A stretch of 64,000 nucleotides of DNA, taken from contig NZ_WWFG01000002.1 of NCBI RefSeq assembly GCF_026127265.1, positions 1,798,001 through 1,862,000 on the forward strand, given 5' to 3'. Below the pieces are notes generated by a model, which was not told where the DNA came from, ran no database searches, and was given only the letters and a program-made list of their open reading frames with translations. The first letter of the stretch is position 1; every line of letters begins with the position of its first letter. Below, piece after piece: positions 1 through 8,866 of the stretch. The translations under genes were made by a program, and so were the position numbers. This DNA comes from Nostoc sp. KVJ3. GTDB lineage: Bacteria > Cyanobacteriota > Cyanobacteriia > Cyanobacteriales > Nostocaceae.

Positions 1-329
1 CGTTATAAATTATTCTTGGAATAAAGTATTTTTATGACTTTAGAGATATGCTTTGGGAATTAAGTTATGAAAAAAGGAAAATCTTTCTGAACTATCAACG
101 AAACTAGTAATTTTTACGGATTGAGTTTTAACTAAAAATACATGATTTGAAATGACTAAATATTTCATCAAAAATCCGATAAGCAAATAAAATACTGATA
201 AAAGTTGTCTGTTACGTCTTTATACTCTTGCTAAAGGGACAAGTCTTGTCTAAATATGGTTTAGCAATGCCAAAGCCAAAAAGTTTATAAATAATCTAAA
301 ATCTGCCAATATAAAGTGCAATAGTACCT
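1..329. other. A+T-rich spacer upstream of phosphatase gene
   Basis: No convincing coding sequence, RNA or repeat is visible. It is probably the promoter and leader region of the phosphatase gene that starts at 330. Confidence 0.5.
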
Positions 330-1721
330 GTGCCTGTGTCTCAACTGCCCTCTCAACCCACTGAAAACAATAGTAGTGCCGCGACGGATGTCACACCAGT
401 CGTAGCACTCAAAGAACTCGTGGCAAGGTTGCACCGCGAACAGAACAAAATTCAAGATTTGCTCAGTTCTTTAGGATTTGCCCTGAGAAGTTTCAATAAT
501 TTGAATCAGTTTTTGGAACTGATTCCCTTAATGGCAACAAGAGTGACAGATGCAGACGGTAGCGCCTTGTTTCTCTACAAACCTAATGGTCAAGTCAGGT
601 TAGAACAGTTACATTGGCAAGATAGTGGTCAGCGTAAGAATATCCGCAAAGCCCTAGAGATAGCTAGCAGTCAAATCACGCTTTTGCCCAATACTGCCCC
701 TCTAGCTAATGCAACAGGGATTTTGGACGATCAGATGCATCGCTATTTAGGGCCAGATGTGCAAATTTTTGGGACGGCGATTCTAGTAAAGCATACAGAA
801 AGGGGATGGCTCTACGTATTGAGCCGCGATCCAGAATATAGTTGGACAGAAACTAGGCAAAAGTTGGTTAGATTAGTTGCAGATCAAACAGCAGTAGCGA
901 TCGAAAACGATGAACTAGCTGTAGAACTGAGGAAAAAAGAACGTCTAGACCAAGAACTAGAAATTGGCGCAGAAATTCAACGGCGACTTCTGCCACGTCA
1001 ATGCCCTACAATCCCTGGTGCAGTTTTAGCGGCACGTTGTAAACCTGCAAATCGTGTTGGTGGAGACTACTACGACTTTATTGCTACTAATCAGAATAAG
1101 ATTCGGTCTAAGACTAAAGGCGACACGGAAACTAGTCGTTGGGGTTTGGTTATTGGCGATGTCATGGGCAAAGGTGTCCCTGCTGGGCTGATTATGACGA
1201 TGATGCGGGGAATGCTACGGGGAGAAGTGCTACATGGTAATTCCCCAGCAAAAATTCTGCAAAACTTAAATAGAGTTATGTATGCGGATTTGGAAAATTC
1301 CCACCGCTTTGTAACACTATTTTATTCAGAATATAATCCTCACAGCCGAATTTTGTCTTATAGCAATGCAGCACATAATCCTCCCTTGTGGTGGCACGCA
1401 GCCACGAAAACTGTCAGCCGTTTAGATACTCTAGGAATGTTAATCGGTTTGGACGCTAATAGCCAATATGAAGATGCTCATGCACAGTTAGAGCCTGGGG
1501 ATACAATTATTTACTATACAGATGGCTTGACCGATGCGGCGGCGGCTGGTGGCGATCGCTTCGACGAAGATAATTTTGTCGCTGACTTCAATACGGCTTG
1601 TAAGTACTGCAATGGGCCAGAGGAAATTGTGGATTACCTATTTGACCAAGTTCAGCAGTTCATCGGTGCTGATAAGCAAAACACTGATGATATGACACTG
1701 GTTGTTCTACAAATTTTATAG
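330..1721 (+). CDS. SpoIIE/RsbU-type PP2C protein phosphatase with GAF-like sensor
   Basis: This is a 463-residue cytosolic protein. Residues about 35-200 look like a GAF sensor domain. Residues about 210-460 are a PP2C/SpoIIE phosphatase: the linker-helix motif EIQRRLLP, the metal-binding segment VGGDYYDF, then GDVMGKGVPAGL, YYTDGLTDA and the C-terminal DDMTLVVL are all present, so it should be active. Members of this family dephosphorylate anti-anti-sigma-factor (STAS) proteins in partner-switching pathways. No anti-sigma or STAS gene is adjacent, so the partner is unknown. The start is a GTG; no strong ribosome binding site is visible. The gene is monocistronic, with spacers on both sides. 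Confidence 0.9.
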   Translation: MPVSQLPSQPTENNSSAATDVTPVVALKELVARLHREQNKIQDLLSSLGFALRSFNNLNQFLELIPLMATRVTDADGSALFLYKPNGQVRLEQLHWQDSGQRKNIRKALEIASSQITLLPNTAPLANATGILDDQMHRYLGPDVQIFGTAILVKHTERGWLYVLSRDPEYSWTETRQKLVRLVADQTAVAIENDELAVELRKKERLDQELEIGAEIQRRLLPRQCPTIPGAVLAARCKPANRVGGDYYDFIATNQNKIRSKTKGDTETSRWGLVIGDVMGKGVPAGLIMTMMRGMLRGEVLHGNSPAKILQNLNRVMYADLENSHRFVTLFYSEYNPHSRILSYSNAAHNPPLWWHAATKTVSRLDTLGMLIGLDANSQYEDAHAQLEPGDTIIYYTDGLTDAAAAGGDRFDEDNFVADFNTACKYCNGPEEIVDYLFDQVQQFIGADKQNTDDMTLVVLQIL

Positions 1722-2285
1722 ATAGTGCGTAAAAGCCCAAACCAATAGTGATTTGGTGGCTGGGGATTCACTACAGTGATTCTACTAAATTTAATTTTTT
1801 ATTTATTTTTTCTTTTAATTTCCGTAGCGATCGCCCAAATAGTCGCGCATCAACGTTTTATCAAGACTTGGTTGTATTTAGCTTTTAGGATAATACATAA
1901 AAAATGATCCTTAGAATACATTTATGTTCAAGTAAAAACTATATATTTTGCACATCTAGCACAGTAGGAAACGTCAAGGGAGAGAGCAGGTAAAAGGTAA
2001 AATGTACAAGGTAAAAAGTCAAAGGTAAATTTACTTCTTCATTTTTGCTTTCTTTCTATCCTTGTCACGCAAGCATTTAGCCTGTTCCCTCTTGGCGTTT
2101 TAATTTTTCTTTTCTCCGTCGTAGCAAGTTCACAACAGTTACGACGGAGTTTTGCTTTCTTTGTTTCTTCGGTTTAGATTTAGTTCTTTTAAACTTCCTT
2201 AGTCTTTAAGTTCCTAACCTTTATCTAATGATTTGTCAAGATATTTCTGAAAATATTTTAGTTGAAAAATTCAGAATTAAAATGG
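1722..2285. other. Spacer with short degenerate repeats, no gene
   Basis: A 564-base gap holding only low-complexity degenerate repeats (variants of AAGGTAAAA around 1990-2030) and pyrimidine-rich tracts. No RNA gene or ORF is supported. Confidence 0.5.
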
Positions 2286-3569
2286 CTATTCTTGCGCCCC
2301 AGCTTTTTGCAGACTTCGCACTATATTTTTATAACCATTAAATTCTGCAATCATCAAAGCAGTATAACCACCCCGGTTTTTCAAATTCACATCTGCCCCG
2401 GCTTGGAGTAATAACTGTACAATTTCGCCATAACCTGCTGAGGCAGCCCACATCAATGATGTTGCCCTGGCTGAGTCTTGAAAATTCACATCTGCCCCTT
2501 TTGCCAAGAGTAAATGGACGATCTCTGTGTGCTTGCCTTCGGTTGCTTTAATCAAAGCAGTTTTGCCATCATCCCCCGGATTGTTGGCATCAGCACCATA
2601 GTCTAGCAACACTTTCACTGTTTGAGTGTGTCCTTGTGATGCAGCCAATGTCAAAGGTACTTCACCAAGGTTTTTGCCATTAATATCTCCCCCAGAACGC
2701 AATAGTGCCTCGACAATTTTGTTATGTCCCTGCAACGCTGCTACTAGGAGTGATGTATCACCCAGGCGATTCCTAATTTGGACATCTGCACCTCTATTAA
2801 GTAATACTTGTACGACATCAACGTAGCCCTCTACAACGGCAAGATGTAGGGCAGTTTCACCATCTTGGTCTTGAAGATTAATTTCAGCACCTCGATCCAG
2901 TAAAGCTGCTGCGATCGCACTATGTCCACTTGCTGCTGCTGCCGATAATGCAGTTCCACCGTCAGCGTTTTTCATATTCACATCAGCCCCTGCTGCTAGC
3001 AGTGCTTCCACAACCTCCAGATGCCCCAAGTCTACCGCTAATGTTAAGAGTGTCTCACCTTCTCGATCTGGGATATTGACATCAACACCAGTTTGCAGAA
3101 TCGCTTCTAAAACTTCGATGTTTCCCTGCTTAATGGCAAGTTTCAACGCAGTATCATCATCTTTATCGGCGATACTCACCTTCGCACCAGCAGCCAATAA
3201 GACTCGCGCTACATCGATATGACCTTTGACGACTGCGGCCATTAAAGCTGTGCTGCCATCTTCATTGGTGGCATTGACATCAGCACCTTTGGATAATAGA
3301 AGCTGCACAATGTCAAGTTGTTTGGCACTAGCGGCCAACATCAAAGCCGTCAAACCATATAGTTTTCTGGGTAAGTTGATATTTGCCCCAGCATCCAGCA
3401 GCGATCGCACAATTTCGGTGTAGCCTAAATTGGCAGCAAACATTAACGCCGTCGTGCCAAGGCGATCGCCCGCGTCCACCCTCGCACCAGTAGCTAGTAA
3501 CGCACACAGCCCCTTGATATCACCACTTTTAGCAGCTTTTAGCAGCAAAGTATCGTTGTTTTCAGTCAT
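2286..3569 (-). CDS. Ankyrin-repeat protein
   Basis: About 427 residues consisting almost entirely of roughly 12-13 ankyrin repeats of about 33 residues, with the usual G-x-TALM/L-x-A-A-x-x-G-H and LL-x-x-GADVN signatures. There is no signal peptide, membrane segment or enzymatic domain, so it is probably a soluble cytosolic protein-binding scaffold. I chose the ATG at 3569 (protein beginning MTENNDT). An upstream ATG at 3644 would add 25 residues that do not resemble the family. The partner is not indicated by the neighbours. Confidence 0.9.
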   Translation of the reverse strand: MTENNDTLLLKAAKSGDIKGLCALLATGARVDAGDRLGTTALMFAANLGYTEIVRSLLDAGANINLPRKLYGLTALMLAASAKQLDIVQLLLSKGADVNATNEDGSTALMAAVVKGHIDVARVLLAAGAKVSIADKDDDTALKLAIKQGNIEVLEAILQTGVDVNIPDREGETLLTLAVDLGHLEVVEALLAAGADVNMKNADGGTALSAAAASGHSAIAAALLDRGAEINLQDQDGETALHLAVVEGYVDVVQVLLNRGADVQIRNRLGDTSLLVAALQGHNKIVEALLRSGGDINGKNLGEVPLTLAASQGHTQTVKVLLDYGADANNPGDDGKTALIKATEGKHTEIVHLLLAKGADVNFQDSARATSLMWAASAGYGEIVQLLLQAGADVNLKNRGGYTALMIAEFNGYKNIVRSLQKAGAQE

Positions 3570-3655
3570 GAATGAGATCCCACACAGGGGTTTTATTCGT
3601 CTACCCTCAAAACTCAGTCTGAGATTGTTTATACACTTTGGCAAGAGGGTTATGC

Positions 3656-3690
3656 AATTAAAAATTAAAAATTAAAAATTAAAAATTAAG
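3656..3690. repeat. Heptanucleotide tandem repeat TTAAAAA
   Basis: Four to five perfect head-to-tail copies of a 7-base unit (TTAAAAA) lie in the divergent spacer between the ankyrin gene and the DUF4079 gene. Such short degenerate repeats are common in Nostoc spacers. Confidence 0.7.
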
Positions 3691-3866
3691 AAATCCAGTC
3701 TTGGCAAGCATTCTATCTATTGACTGGATGCAAATTTAAGCTAAAGGAGGCTTCACTCTTGTCTTCTCTCCTCATCCCTTAATCTCTTTTAATTTGTGCA
3801 ACTTTAAGCACAGAGAATAGAGTTATGCTAATTTTTATGAAGATTTAATAATTAGGTGAGAACACT

Positions 3867-4337
3867 ATGAGTCTGGAACTTTCTGCGTCGGTGAAATATT
3901 GGCTAAACTTCTTCCATCCGGTGCTAATGTGGGCACTATTAGCACTCTCAATTTATGCTGCCTACTTGGGGCTGCAAGTACAGCGTACCAGAAATGCTCA
4001 GGGGGAAGAAAAGAAAGAACTGATTAAAGGTAGATATAACCTCAGACATTACCAAATCGGGTCTATACTCTTAGGTTTGACCGTAGCAGGTGCGATTGGT
4101 GGTATGGCTGTCACCTATATGAATAATCAAAAGTTATTTGTAGGGCCTCACTTGCTGGCAGGACTGGGCATGGCAGGTCTGATTGCATTTTCTGCTGCTT
4201 TGTCGCCTTATATGCAGAAAGGGGCAAATTGGGCGCGTGCAACTCATATTTTGCTAAATTTCACGCTTTTGGGACTTTTTGCTTGGCAAGCTGTTACTGG
4301 AGTGCAAATTGTCCAAAGACTTCTTACTAAAGCGTAG
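3867..4337 (+). CDS. DUF4079 family four-helix membrane protein
   Basis: 156 residues with about four hydrophobic helices (near 15-35, 60-85, 93-112 and 123-145). It has the conserved histidines of this cyanobacterial/plastid-lineage family (NFFHPVLMW, LRHYQIG, VGPHLLAG, ATHILLN). The repeated His positions in membrane helices recall cytochrome b561-like haem sites, but function is not established. The gene converges on the DUF1997 gene. The ATG at 3867 follows a plausible AGGTGAG element. Confidence 0.85.
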   Translation: MSLELSASVKYWLNFFHPVLMWALLALSIYAAYLGLQVQRTRNAQGEEKKELIKGRYNLRHYQIGSILLGLTVAGAIGGMAVTYMNNQKLFVGPHLLAGLGMAGLIAFSAALSPYMQKGANWARATHILLNFTLLGLFAWQAVTGVQIVQRLLTKA

Positions 4338-4388
4338 TCCTTTGTCATTTGTCCTTTGTCATTAGTGTATGAGCAATGACAAAGGACT
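4336..4388. terminator. Inverted repeat between convergent genes
   Basis: AGTCCTTTGTCATT near 4336 is matched by AATGACAAAGGACT near 4375-4388. The long stem sits between two convergent genes and could end transcription from both sides, though it is also built from the CCTTTGTCATT repeat common in these genomes. Confidence 0.5.
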
Positions 4389-4394
4389 GTTAAA

Positions 4395-5066
4395 TCACCG
4401 CTTTTGTTTAGAATTAACAGGAAGGGATTTTTCCAAAGATTTCTGAAAATCTTGCTGAACTTTGCGAGTTAAGCGGCGGGAGACTTGGCGGACGATTTGG
4501 TTAAGTAAGCGATCGCCTGTAGATTGAATTATAGACTTGGGTAATCGCTGAATAAACCGGGGAAAGTGCAAATCAACGACTAAATCTAATTCCCATTCAA
4601 CTCTTGTAACCTCGCCGCTACTGCAAGCATTGTTTTCTATTAGCTGTAGAGATGCCCGATAGTCTACGTCATAACCAGGCGGTTGGTAATCAGGAATGGG
4701 TATTGTACGGATGCGGTAAATACCCTCGTCTGGAGGCAACAATTCCAAACCAATTTTCGGTTCTACTTCATAACCGAAAGCACCAAAACGACCAATTACT
4801 AAAGCATAGCCATTTTCCCCAAGTAATTGCACTTTCATGGGTTCAGCGCAACGAGAAAACCATGAAGCGTGAGCATTAAGATACTCGGCAACCTTCTCTG
4901 CTGAGGCAGGCATTTCCATAAAATCTTGATAACGACCGTAAAATTTTGTAATCGTCGCTACATTTACTTCTGTTAATGTGTCCTTAGCTTCTTCTTCGCT
5001 GGACGCTACAGGTAAAACTGCTTCTGTTATTTCCCAGGATTTATATTCGCCTTGTCTTGAAAGCAT
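4395..5066 (-). CDS. DUF1997 family protein
   Basis: 223 residues, no signal peptide or membrane helix. It matches the DUF1997 family found in cyanobacteria and plants. The pattern of strands with a C-terminal helix rich in basic residues suggests a START/SRPBCC-like lipid- or pigment-binding fold; that fold is my inference. Landmarks are the MEMPASAEKVAEYL segment, the repeated FGxxGYEVEPKIGLELLPP region and the WELDLVVDLHFPRFI segment. The reaction, if any, is unknown. Confidence 0.8.
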   Translation of the reverse strand: MLSRQGEYKSWEITEAVLPVASSEEEAKDTLTEVNVATITKFYGRYQDFMEMPASAEKVAEYLNAHASWFSRCAEPMKVQLLGENGYALVIGRFGAFGYEVEPKIGLELLPPDEGIYRIRTIPIPDYQPPGYDVDYRASLQLIENNACSSGEVTRVEWELDLVVDLHFPRFIQRLPKSIIQSTGDRLLNQIVRQVSRRLTRKVQQDFQKSLEKSLPVNSKQKR

Positions 5067-5245
5067 AAATGCATTACTGTATATTTTGGCGTTCTGTCTA
5101 TATTAATAATTCCCCACGTACCTGGGTCATTTCACACTAATATCCTATGTTGATTAAAACCTCATTAATCTACCATCAACTCCATAGAATTACTAAAATA
5201 AAGAACTGAACAAGCACACAATAGTTTCCCAGGATAGCATTTCTC

Positions 5246-5902
5246 ATGAAAGCATTTGTAGCAGGGGCAACAGGTGAAACAGGTCGCCGGATTGTGCAAG
5301 AGTTGATAGCGCGGAATATTCCCGTCCGCGCTTTGGTGCGGGATATAGACAAAGCTAGGGGTATTCTGTCTCCTGAAGCCGAGTTAGTTGTAGGCGATGT
5401 ATTACAACCAGAAAGTTTAAATGCTGCGTTGGGAGATAGCACAATTTTATTGGTTGCGACTGGTGCAAAACCTAGTTTTGACCCCACTGGCCCCTATAAA
5501 GTAGATTTTGAAGGGACTAAAAATTTAGTAGATGCTGCTAAAGCAAAGGGAATTGAGCATCTTGTCTTTGTTTCTTCTTTGTGTACTTCGCAGTTATTCC
5601 ATCCACTGAACTTGTTTTGGCTGATTTTGGTATGGAAAAAGCAAGCTGAAGAGTATATCCAAAAAAGTGGTCTTACTTATACGATTGTGCGACCTGGTGG
5701 GTTGAAGAATGAAGATAACCTTGACGCGATCGTGATGCAGAGTGCTGATACAGTGTTTGACGGTAGTATCCCTAGGCAAAAAGTTGCCCAAGTTGCTGTT
5801 GAGGCGCTGTTTGAAGCAGATGCACGCAATAAAATTGTCGAAATTGTTGCCAAGCCGGAAGCAGCCTCAAAAAGCTTTAAGGAGCTATTTCAACAGTGCT
5901 GA
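5246..5902 (+). CDS. Atypical SDR family NAD(P)-binding oxidoreductase
   Basis: 218 residues of Rossmann fold. The N-terminal GATGETGR motif (residues 8-15) is the dinucleotide-binding glycine motif of atypical/extended short-chain dehydrogenases. VRPGGL and FVSSLCTS follow, but there is no classical YxxxK catalytic pair. This fits the NmrA/Tic62/Ycf39-like group, whose members act as reductases or as NADPH-dependent regulators or assembly factors. It is soluble and monocistronic. The substrate is not predictable from the sequence. Confidence 0.85.
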   Translation: MKAFVAGATGETGRRIVQELIARNIPVRALVRDIDKARGILSPEAELVVGDVLQPESLNAALGDSTILLVATGAKPSFDPTGPYKVDFEGTKNLVDAAKAKGIEHLVFVSSLCTSQLFHPLNLFWLILVWKKQAEEYIQKSGLTYTIVRPGGLKNEDNLDAIVMQSADTVFDGSIPRQKVAQVAVEALFEADARNKIVEIVAKPEAASKSFKELFQQC

Positions 5903-5967
5903 TGCTGATATCCTAGAGGATTCTATCTCCCAAAGCGATCGCTGATCTTTAAACGAGAGAGCGATCG

Positions 5968-6100
5968 CAATACAGTTCGGTTAAGATTTTTCGATGAAAA
6001 TTCTAGATCGCAAAGACGCGATAAATCGCCGTAAAAACGAAATATTAATTATTGTAGAGACGGCGATTCATCGCGTCTCTTGCCTTAACCGAACAGTATT
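5968..6100. repeat. MITE-like element, family A (copy 1) with target duplication
   Basis: About 132 bp. The ends AATACAGTTCGGTTAAG (5969) and CTTAACCGAACAGTATT (to 6100) are inverted repeats, with an inner palindrome GACGCGATAAATCGCC/GGCGATTCATCGCGTC. The element is flanked by the direct repeat GAGAGCGATCGC at 5957-5968 and 6101-6112. Related copies lie at 32175 and 57554. Confidence 0.8.
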
Positions 6101-6133
6101 GAGAGCGATCGCACATTCACCACCAAATCAGTT

Positions 6134-6598
6134 TTATTCGGGGAAATACTCACTATTGAAAATGTCTTCAGAAGTAAAAGGGCATTGTTCTGGAAAAATC
6201 TCAGGCGTTAAACCCGCTTTTTGAATTGCTTGCCTTCTGGCTTTAATATAAACGGCATCTAAACAGTTAAGAGAATAATTATAAAGTGTTTTGGAACGAA
6301 AAGAAAATTCTAGCTCATCACGGAAATTAGTTATTTCTATTTGCCAGCCTCGTTGACAATTTTCTTTTTCAGTTTCCCAATAACGATAAAGTAAAAGATG
6401 AATTAATAATTGTTTTAAGTAACTTTCTACTTTTCGTCTTTGTTCAATTCCCAAAGCTTCAATTTCTTCTATTAGATGTTGCCAATCCAGATTTTGAATA
6501 TCTTTATTTTCTAATTGTTTAAGTGTCGTTTCTACCCATAAATAATAATCTTCTTCGTAAAGGGTAGGTTCAACAGATTTTAATATTTCTGTTGTCAT
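6134..6598 (-). CDS. DUF29 domain-containing protein
   Basis: 154 residues matching the DUF29 family, which is abundant in cyanobacteria in many paralogues. Landmarks are DYYLWVETTLKQL near the N-terminus, DWQHLIEEIEALG (residues about 38-50), ESYLKQLLIHLLLYRY and the C-terminal IFPEQCPFTSEDIF. It is all-helical with no signal or membrane segment. Function is unknown. It stands alone, beside a MITE-like repeat. Confidence 0.88.
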   Translation of the reverse strand: MTTEILKSVEPTLYEEDYYLWVETTLKQLENKDIQNLDWQHLIEEIEALGIEQRRKVESYLKQLLIHLLLYRYWETEKENCQRGWQIEITNFRDELEFSFRSKTLYNYSLNCLDAVYIKARRQAIQKAGLTPEIFPEQCPFTSEDIFNSEYFPE

Positions 6599-6783
6599 AG
6601 CTAATCGCTGAGAAAATTAACTATCTAATTATAACATAGGTAGGCGTAGCTCTTTATCCTTCATCAACAAAAAGCGATCGCCTTCAGTTTCAGGATATAT
6701 CTATTTTGCAAATTCAAGTTTTTCTTCATTTATCTGTATTATCATTGCATCTCCTGCTCCACACTCATAGGCGTAAGTTGATA

Positions 6784-6895
6784 CATAGCAGTCCTAAATC
6801 ATTTGTGAAAACTATATATCTCTTTCTTTCCTTTGCGTCCTTGGCGGTTCGTTTTCTTATCTATATTTTTCACAAATCTAATAGGACTGCTATAG
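6784..6895. repeat. MITE-like element, family B (copy 1)
   Basis: About 112 bp with inverted ends CATAGCAGTCCTAAATCATT and AATAGGACTGCTATAG, each followed inward by TTGTGAAAA/TTTTCACAA. The core contains the strings CCTTTGCGTCC and TTGGCGGTTCGTTTTCTT. Related copies lie near 19105-19213 (left end lost) and 42573-42699. Confidence 0.75.
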
Positions 6896-6913
6896 TTCTG
6901 CTTTACAACAATA

Positions 6914-7000
6914 AGAGTGTTCCAAAAAATAAATGATCAAAAACCCGTCATTGCGAGCGTTCGCAATGACGATTGGGCATTTTTTTACTTGGAGTACTCT
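6914..7000. repeat. MITE-like element, family C (copy 1, 87 bp)
   Basis: Ends AGAGTGTTCCAA and TTGGAGTACTCT are inverted repeats around an inner hairpin (CGTCATTGCGAGCG / CGTTCGCAATGACG). A nearly identical 87-bp copy is at 35530-35616. Confidence 0.8.
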
Positions 7001-7166
7001 AACGGATACCATATAACTAACAATCAGGTGTGAACTTTGTCAGAATAAGTTCGTCGATGATTTTTGTTAGCAAAGAGAGCGAATTTGAAGGAGTCGGACT
7101 CTGAAAGGCTTTGAATTCAAAGGTGTTGAAAAACTTATTGGCCCAATAGCCGCGCTTCTCGGCTTT

Positions 7167-7817
7167 GTGTATTTGTTGCAATGGTATATTGGAGACTTGC
7201 GATCGCCTTCCGATCCCATCTTTGCAGATAAACAGCCGCCTTTGGTGATGAAACAGGGCGACCCCTATATCCGTGCTTTAATGCGAACCATCTCCGCAAG
7301 TGAAGCCAGTGGGAACCGACCCTATTCGCTATTGTATGGTGGACAGCAAGTCAACGATCTGAGCCGACATCCTGAGATATGCGTCACAATTGTCACAGGC
7401 CCCAACACAGGTAATTGTTCTACGGCTGCTGGTAGATATCAAATTATCAACATTACTTGGTATCGTTTAGCCCCGCGTTATCACCCAAAACCAATGCAGA
7501 TGATGTTTTGGACTGCTTATAGTTTTGAAGCAGAATATCAAGATATAGTAGTTTACCGTTGGTTAACTGATTCTAAAGTTTGGGGAACCGATCTTTCCCA
7601 ACTGTTGCGTCAGGGAAAGTTAAATGATGTTTTGCGGCGACTCTCTCCCACCTGGACAAGTCTAGGATATGGTATAGAAACTAATTCTATTAGTAGCTCT
7701 TTAACTAAGATTTATCAGAAAATGTTGCAAGAAGAATTAACCGCAGCGAATCAACGAACAGCCCCGAATCTGAAACCATCCCCAACTCCTCCCAGCAAGC
7801 CAGTAAAAAAACAGTGA
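7167..7817 (+). CDS. Lambda-endolysin-type muramidase (GH104-like)
   Basis: From the GTG at 7167 it is 216 residues. It resembles phage lambda endolysin/GH104 lytic transglycosylases. TISASEASGNRPYSLLYGG carries the catalytic-type Glu, and NDLSRHPE, STAAGRYQII and the later LGYGIETN segment follow in the family order. The protein is likely membrane-anchored. Reading upstream in frame to 7101 adds a hydrophobic stretch (KLIGPIAALLGFVYLLQWYI), and a strong AAGGAG at 7088-7093 sits 7 bases before a CTG at 7101, so the true start may be that CTG. The C-terminus is Pro/Lys rich. It converges with menH, 14 bases away. It may act in cell-wall remodelling; no phage genes are nearby. Confidence 0.8.
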   Translation: MYLLQWYIGDLRSPSDPIFADKQPPLVMKQGDPYIRALMRTISASEASGNRPYSLLYGGQQVNDLSRHPEICVTIVTGPNTGNCSTAAGRYQIINITWYRLAPRYHPKPMQMMFWTAYSFEAEYQDIVVYRWLTDSKVWGTDLSQLLRQGKLNDVLRRLSPTWTSLGYGIETNSISSSLTKIYQKMLQEELTAANQRTAPNLKPSPTPPSKPVKKQ

Positions 7818-7831
7818 GATTATCCTAATTT

Positions 7832-8650
7832 TTAACTTGCTGAATATAAAAAATCTTTTATATTTTCTACAAAGGCTAAAGTATTTTCAAAGTGAATATT
7901 ATGTCCAGCATTACTAATTATTTTTAACTGTGCAAATTCACATAATTCAGCTATTTGTTTATTAATAGATATAAATTTTTCATCATATTCACCCGCAAGT
8001 AATAGGATAGATATTTTATTACCTTGTAGCTTATCCCACAAAGAAGGTTGACATCCATTCCCCATGAAACGCAATGATTTATCTAATTGTTGTGGATTAT
8101 TCTGCAACCTACTTTCTATCATTCGGTTATATTCTGGATGATTTTTTATATAACCAAAAATTGGTTGATTATACCAATTTGCCAGAAAAGCAGCAAAATC
8201 TGTTTTAATAATACTTCTGCTTAATTTTTTAGCTATTTGAGTATCACGTCTAACTCGTTCTAATCGTTCTGCTTCTGTTGCTAAACCTGGGGAAGCTGAT
8301 TCTAATACAACTTTAATAAAATGTTCTGGGAAATGTAGAGTTAGGTATAAAGCTAATCTTCCGCCCATTGAATAACCAATTAAGTAGCATTTATCTATTT
8401 TTAATTCATCTAATAAATTGATTATTGCTTGAGCAGTAGGTTCCATTCTATAATATTCATCACCTCCTAAAACTTCAGTTTTACCATGTCCTGGCAAGTC
8501 AAGAGTGAGATAAGAAAAATCTTCAGCTAGTAATTTTATGGCTTCATCAAATTCATGAATATTTCCCATGAAGCCGTGTAAAAAAATAATTATAGGCTTG
8601 TTACCATTTATATTTAAACAATAGTTAATTTTATATTGTTTTAAAGTCAT
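7832..8650 (-). CDS. menH: MenH-type alpha/beta hydrolase (SHCHC synthase)
   Basis: 272 residues of alpha/beta-hydrolase fold. Features are the oxyanion loop LHGFMGN, DLPGHGKT, the nucleophile elbow GYSMGG (Ser94), GEYDEKF with the acidic residue, and NAGHNIHFE with the catalytic His. These match 2-succinyl-6-hydroxy-2,4-cyclohexadiene-1-carboxylate synthase, which eliminates pyruvate from SEPHCHC in phylloquinone (photosystem I quinone) synthesis. No other men genes are adjacent. Another small-molecule hydrolase remains possible, but the FMG and SMGGRLAL patterns favour MenH. Confidence 0.85.
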   Translation of the reverse strand: MTLKQYKINYCLNINGNKPIIIFLHGFMGNIHEFDEAIKLLAEDFSYLTLDLPGHGKTEVLGGDEYYRMEPTAQAIINLLDELKIDKCYLIGYSMGGRLALYLTLHFPEHFIKVVLESASPGLATEAERLERVRRDTQIAKKLSRSIIKTDFAAFLANWYNQPIFGYIKNHPEYNRMIESRLQNNPQQLDKSLRFMGNGCQPSLWDKLQGNKISILLLAGEYDEKFISINKQIAELCEFAQLKIISNAGHNIHFENTLAFVENIKDFLYSAS

Positions 8651-8696
8651 TTTTATGGTACGTCTATAAAATAAAAGCTGATATATTTTTTATGAG

Positions 8697-8822
8697 TAAG
8701 TAGGCGCAAATAAATTAAAGTTCGTAGTCGGGACTTTAGTTCTGATAATCCTTATTTTGAGCGATGAATCGCTCACTACGAACTAGGATATTATTTTATG
8801 TTTAATTATGCCTACCTACTTA
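8697..8822. repeat. MITE-like element, family D
   Basis: Inverted ends TAAGTAGGCGCAAATAAATT and AATTATGCCTACCTACTTA enclose an internal hairpin (GAGCGATGAATCGCTC). A diverged core copy (GTTCGTAGT-like to GAGCGATAAATTGCTC) lies at about 32370-32450. Confidence 0.65.
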
Positions 8823-8866
8823 GAGTAAAGCAGAATATTCGGTAATTTTGAGAATAAAAAACAAAG

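Noticed and set aside
7101..7817. Prophage remnant around the lambda-type muramidase
   Set aside because: No holin, integrase, structural gene or att site is nearby; the membrane-anchored form points to a chromosomal enzyme.
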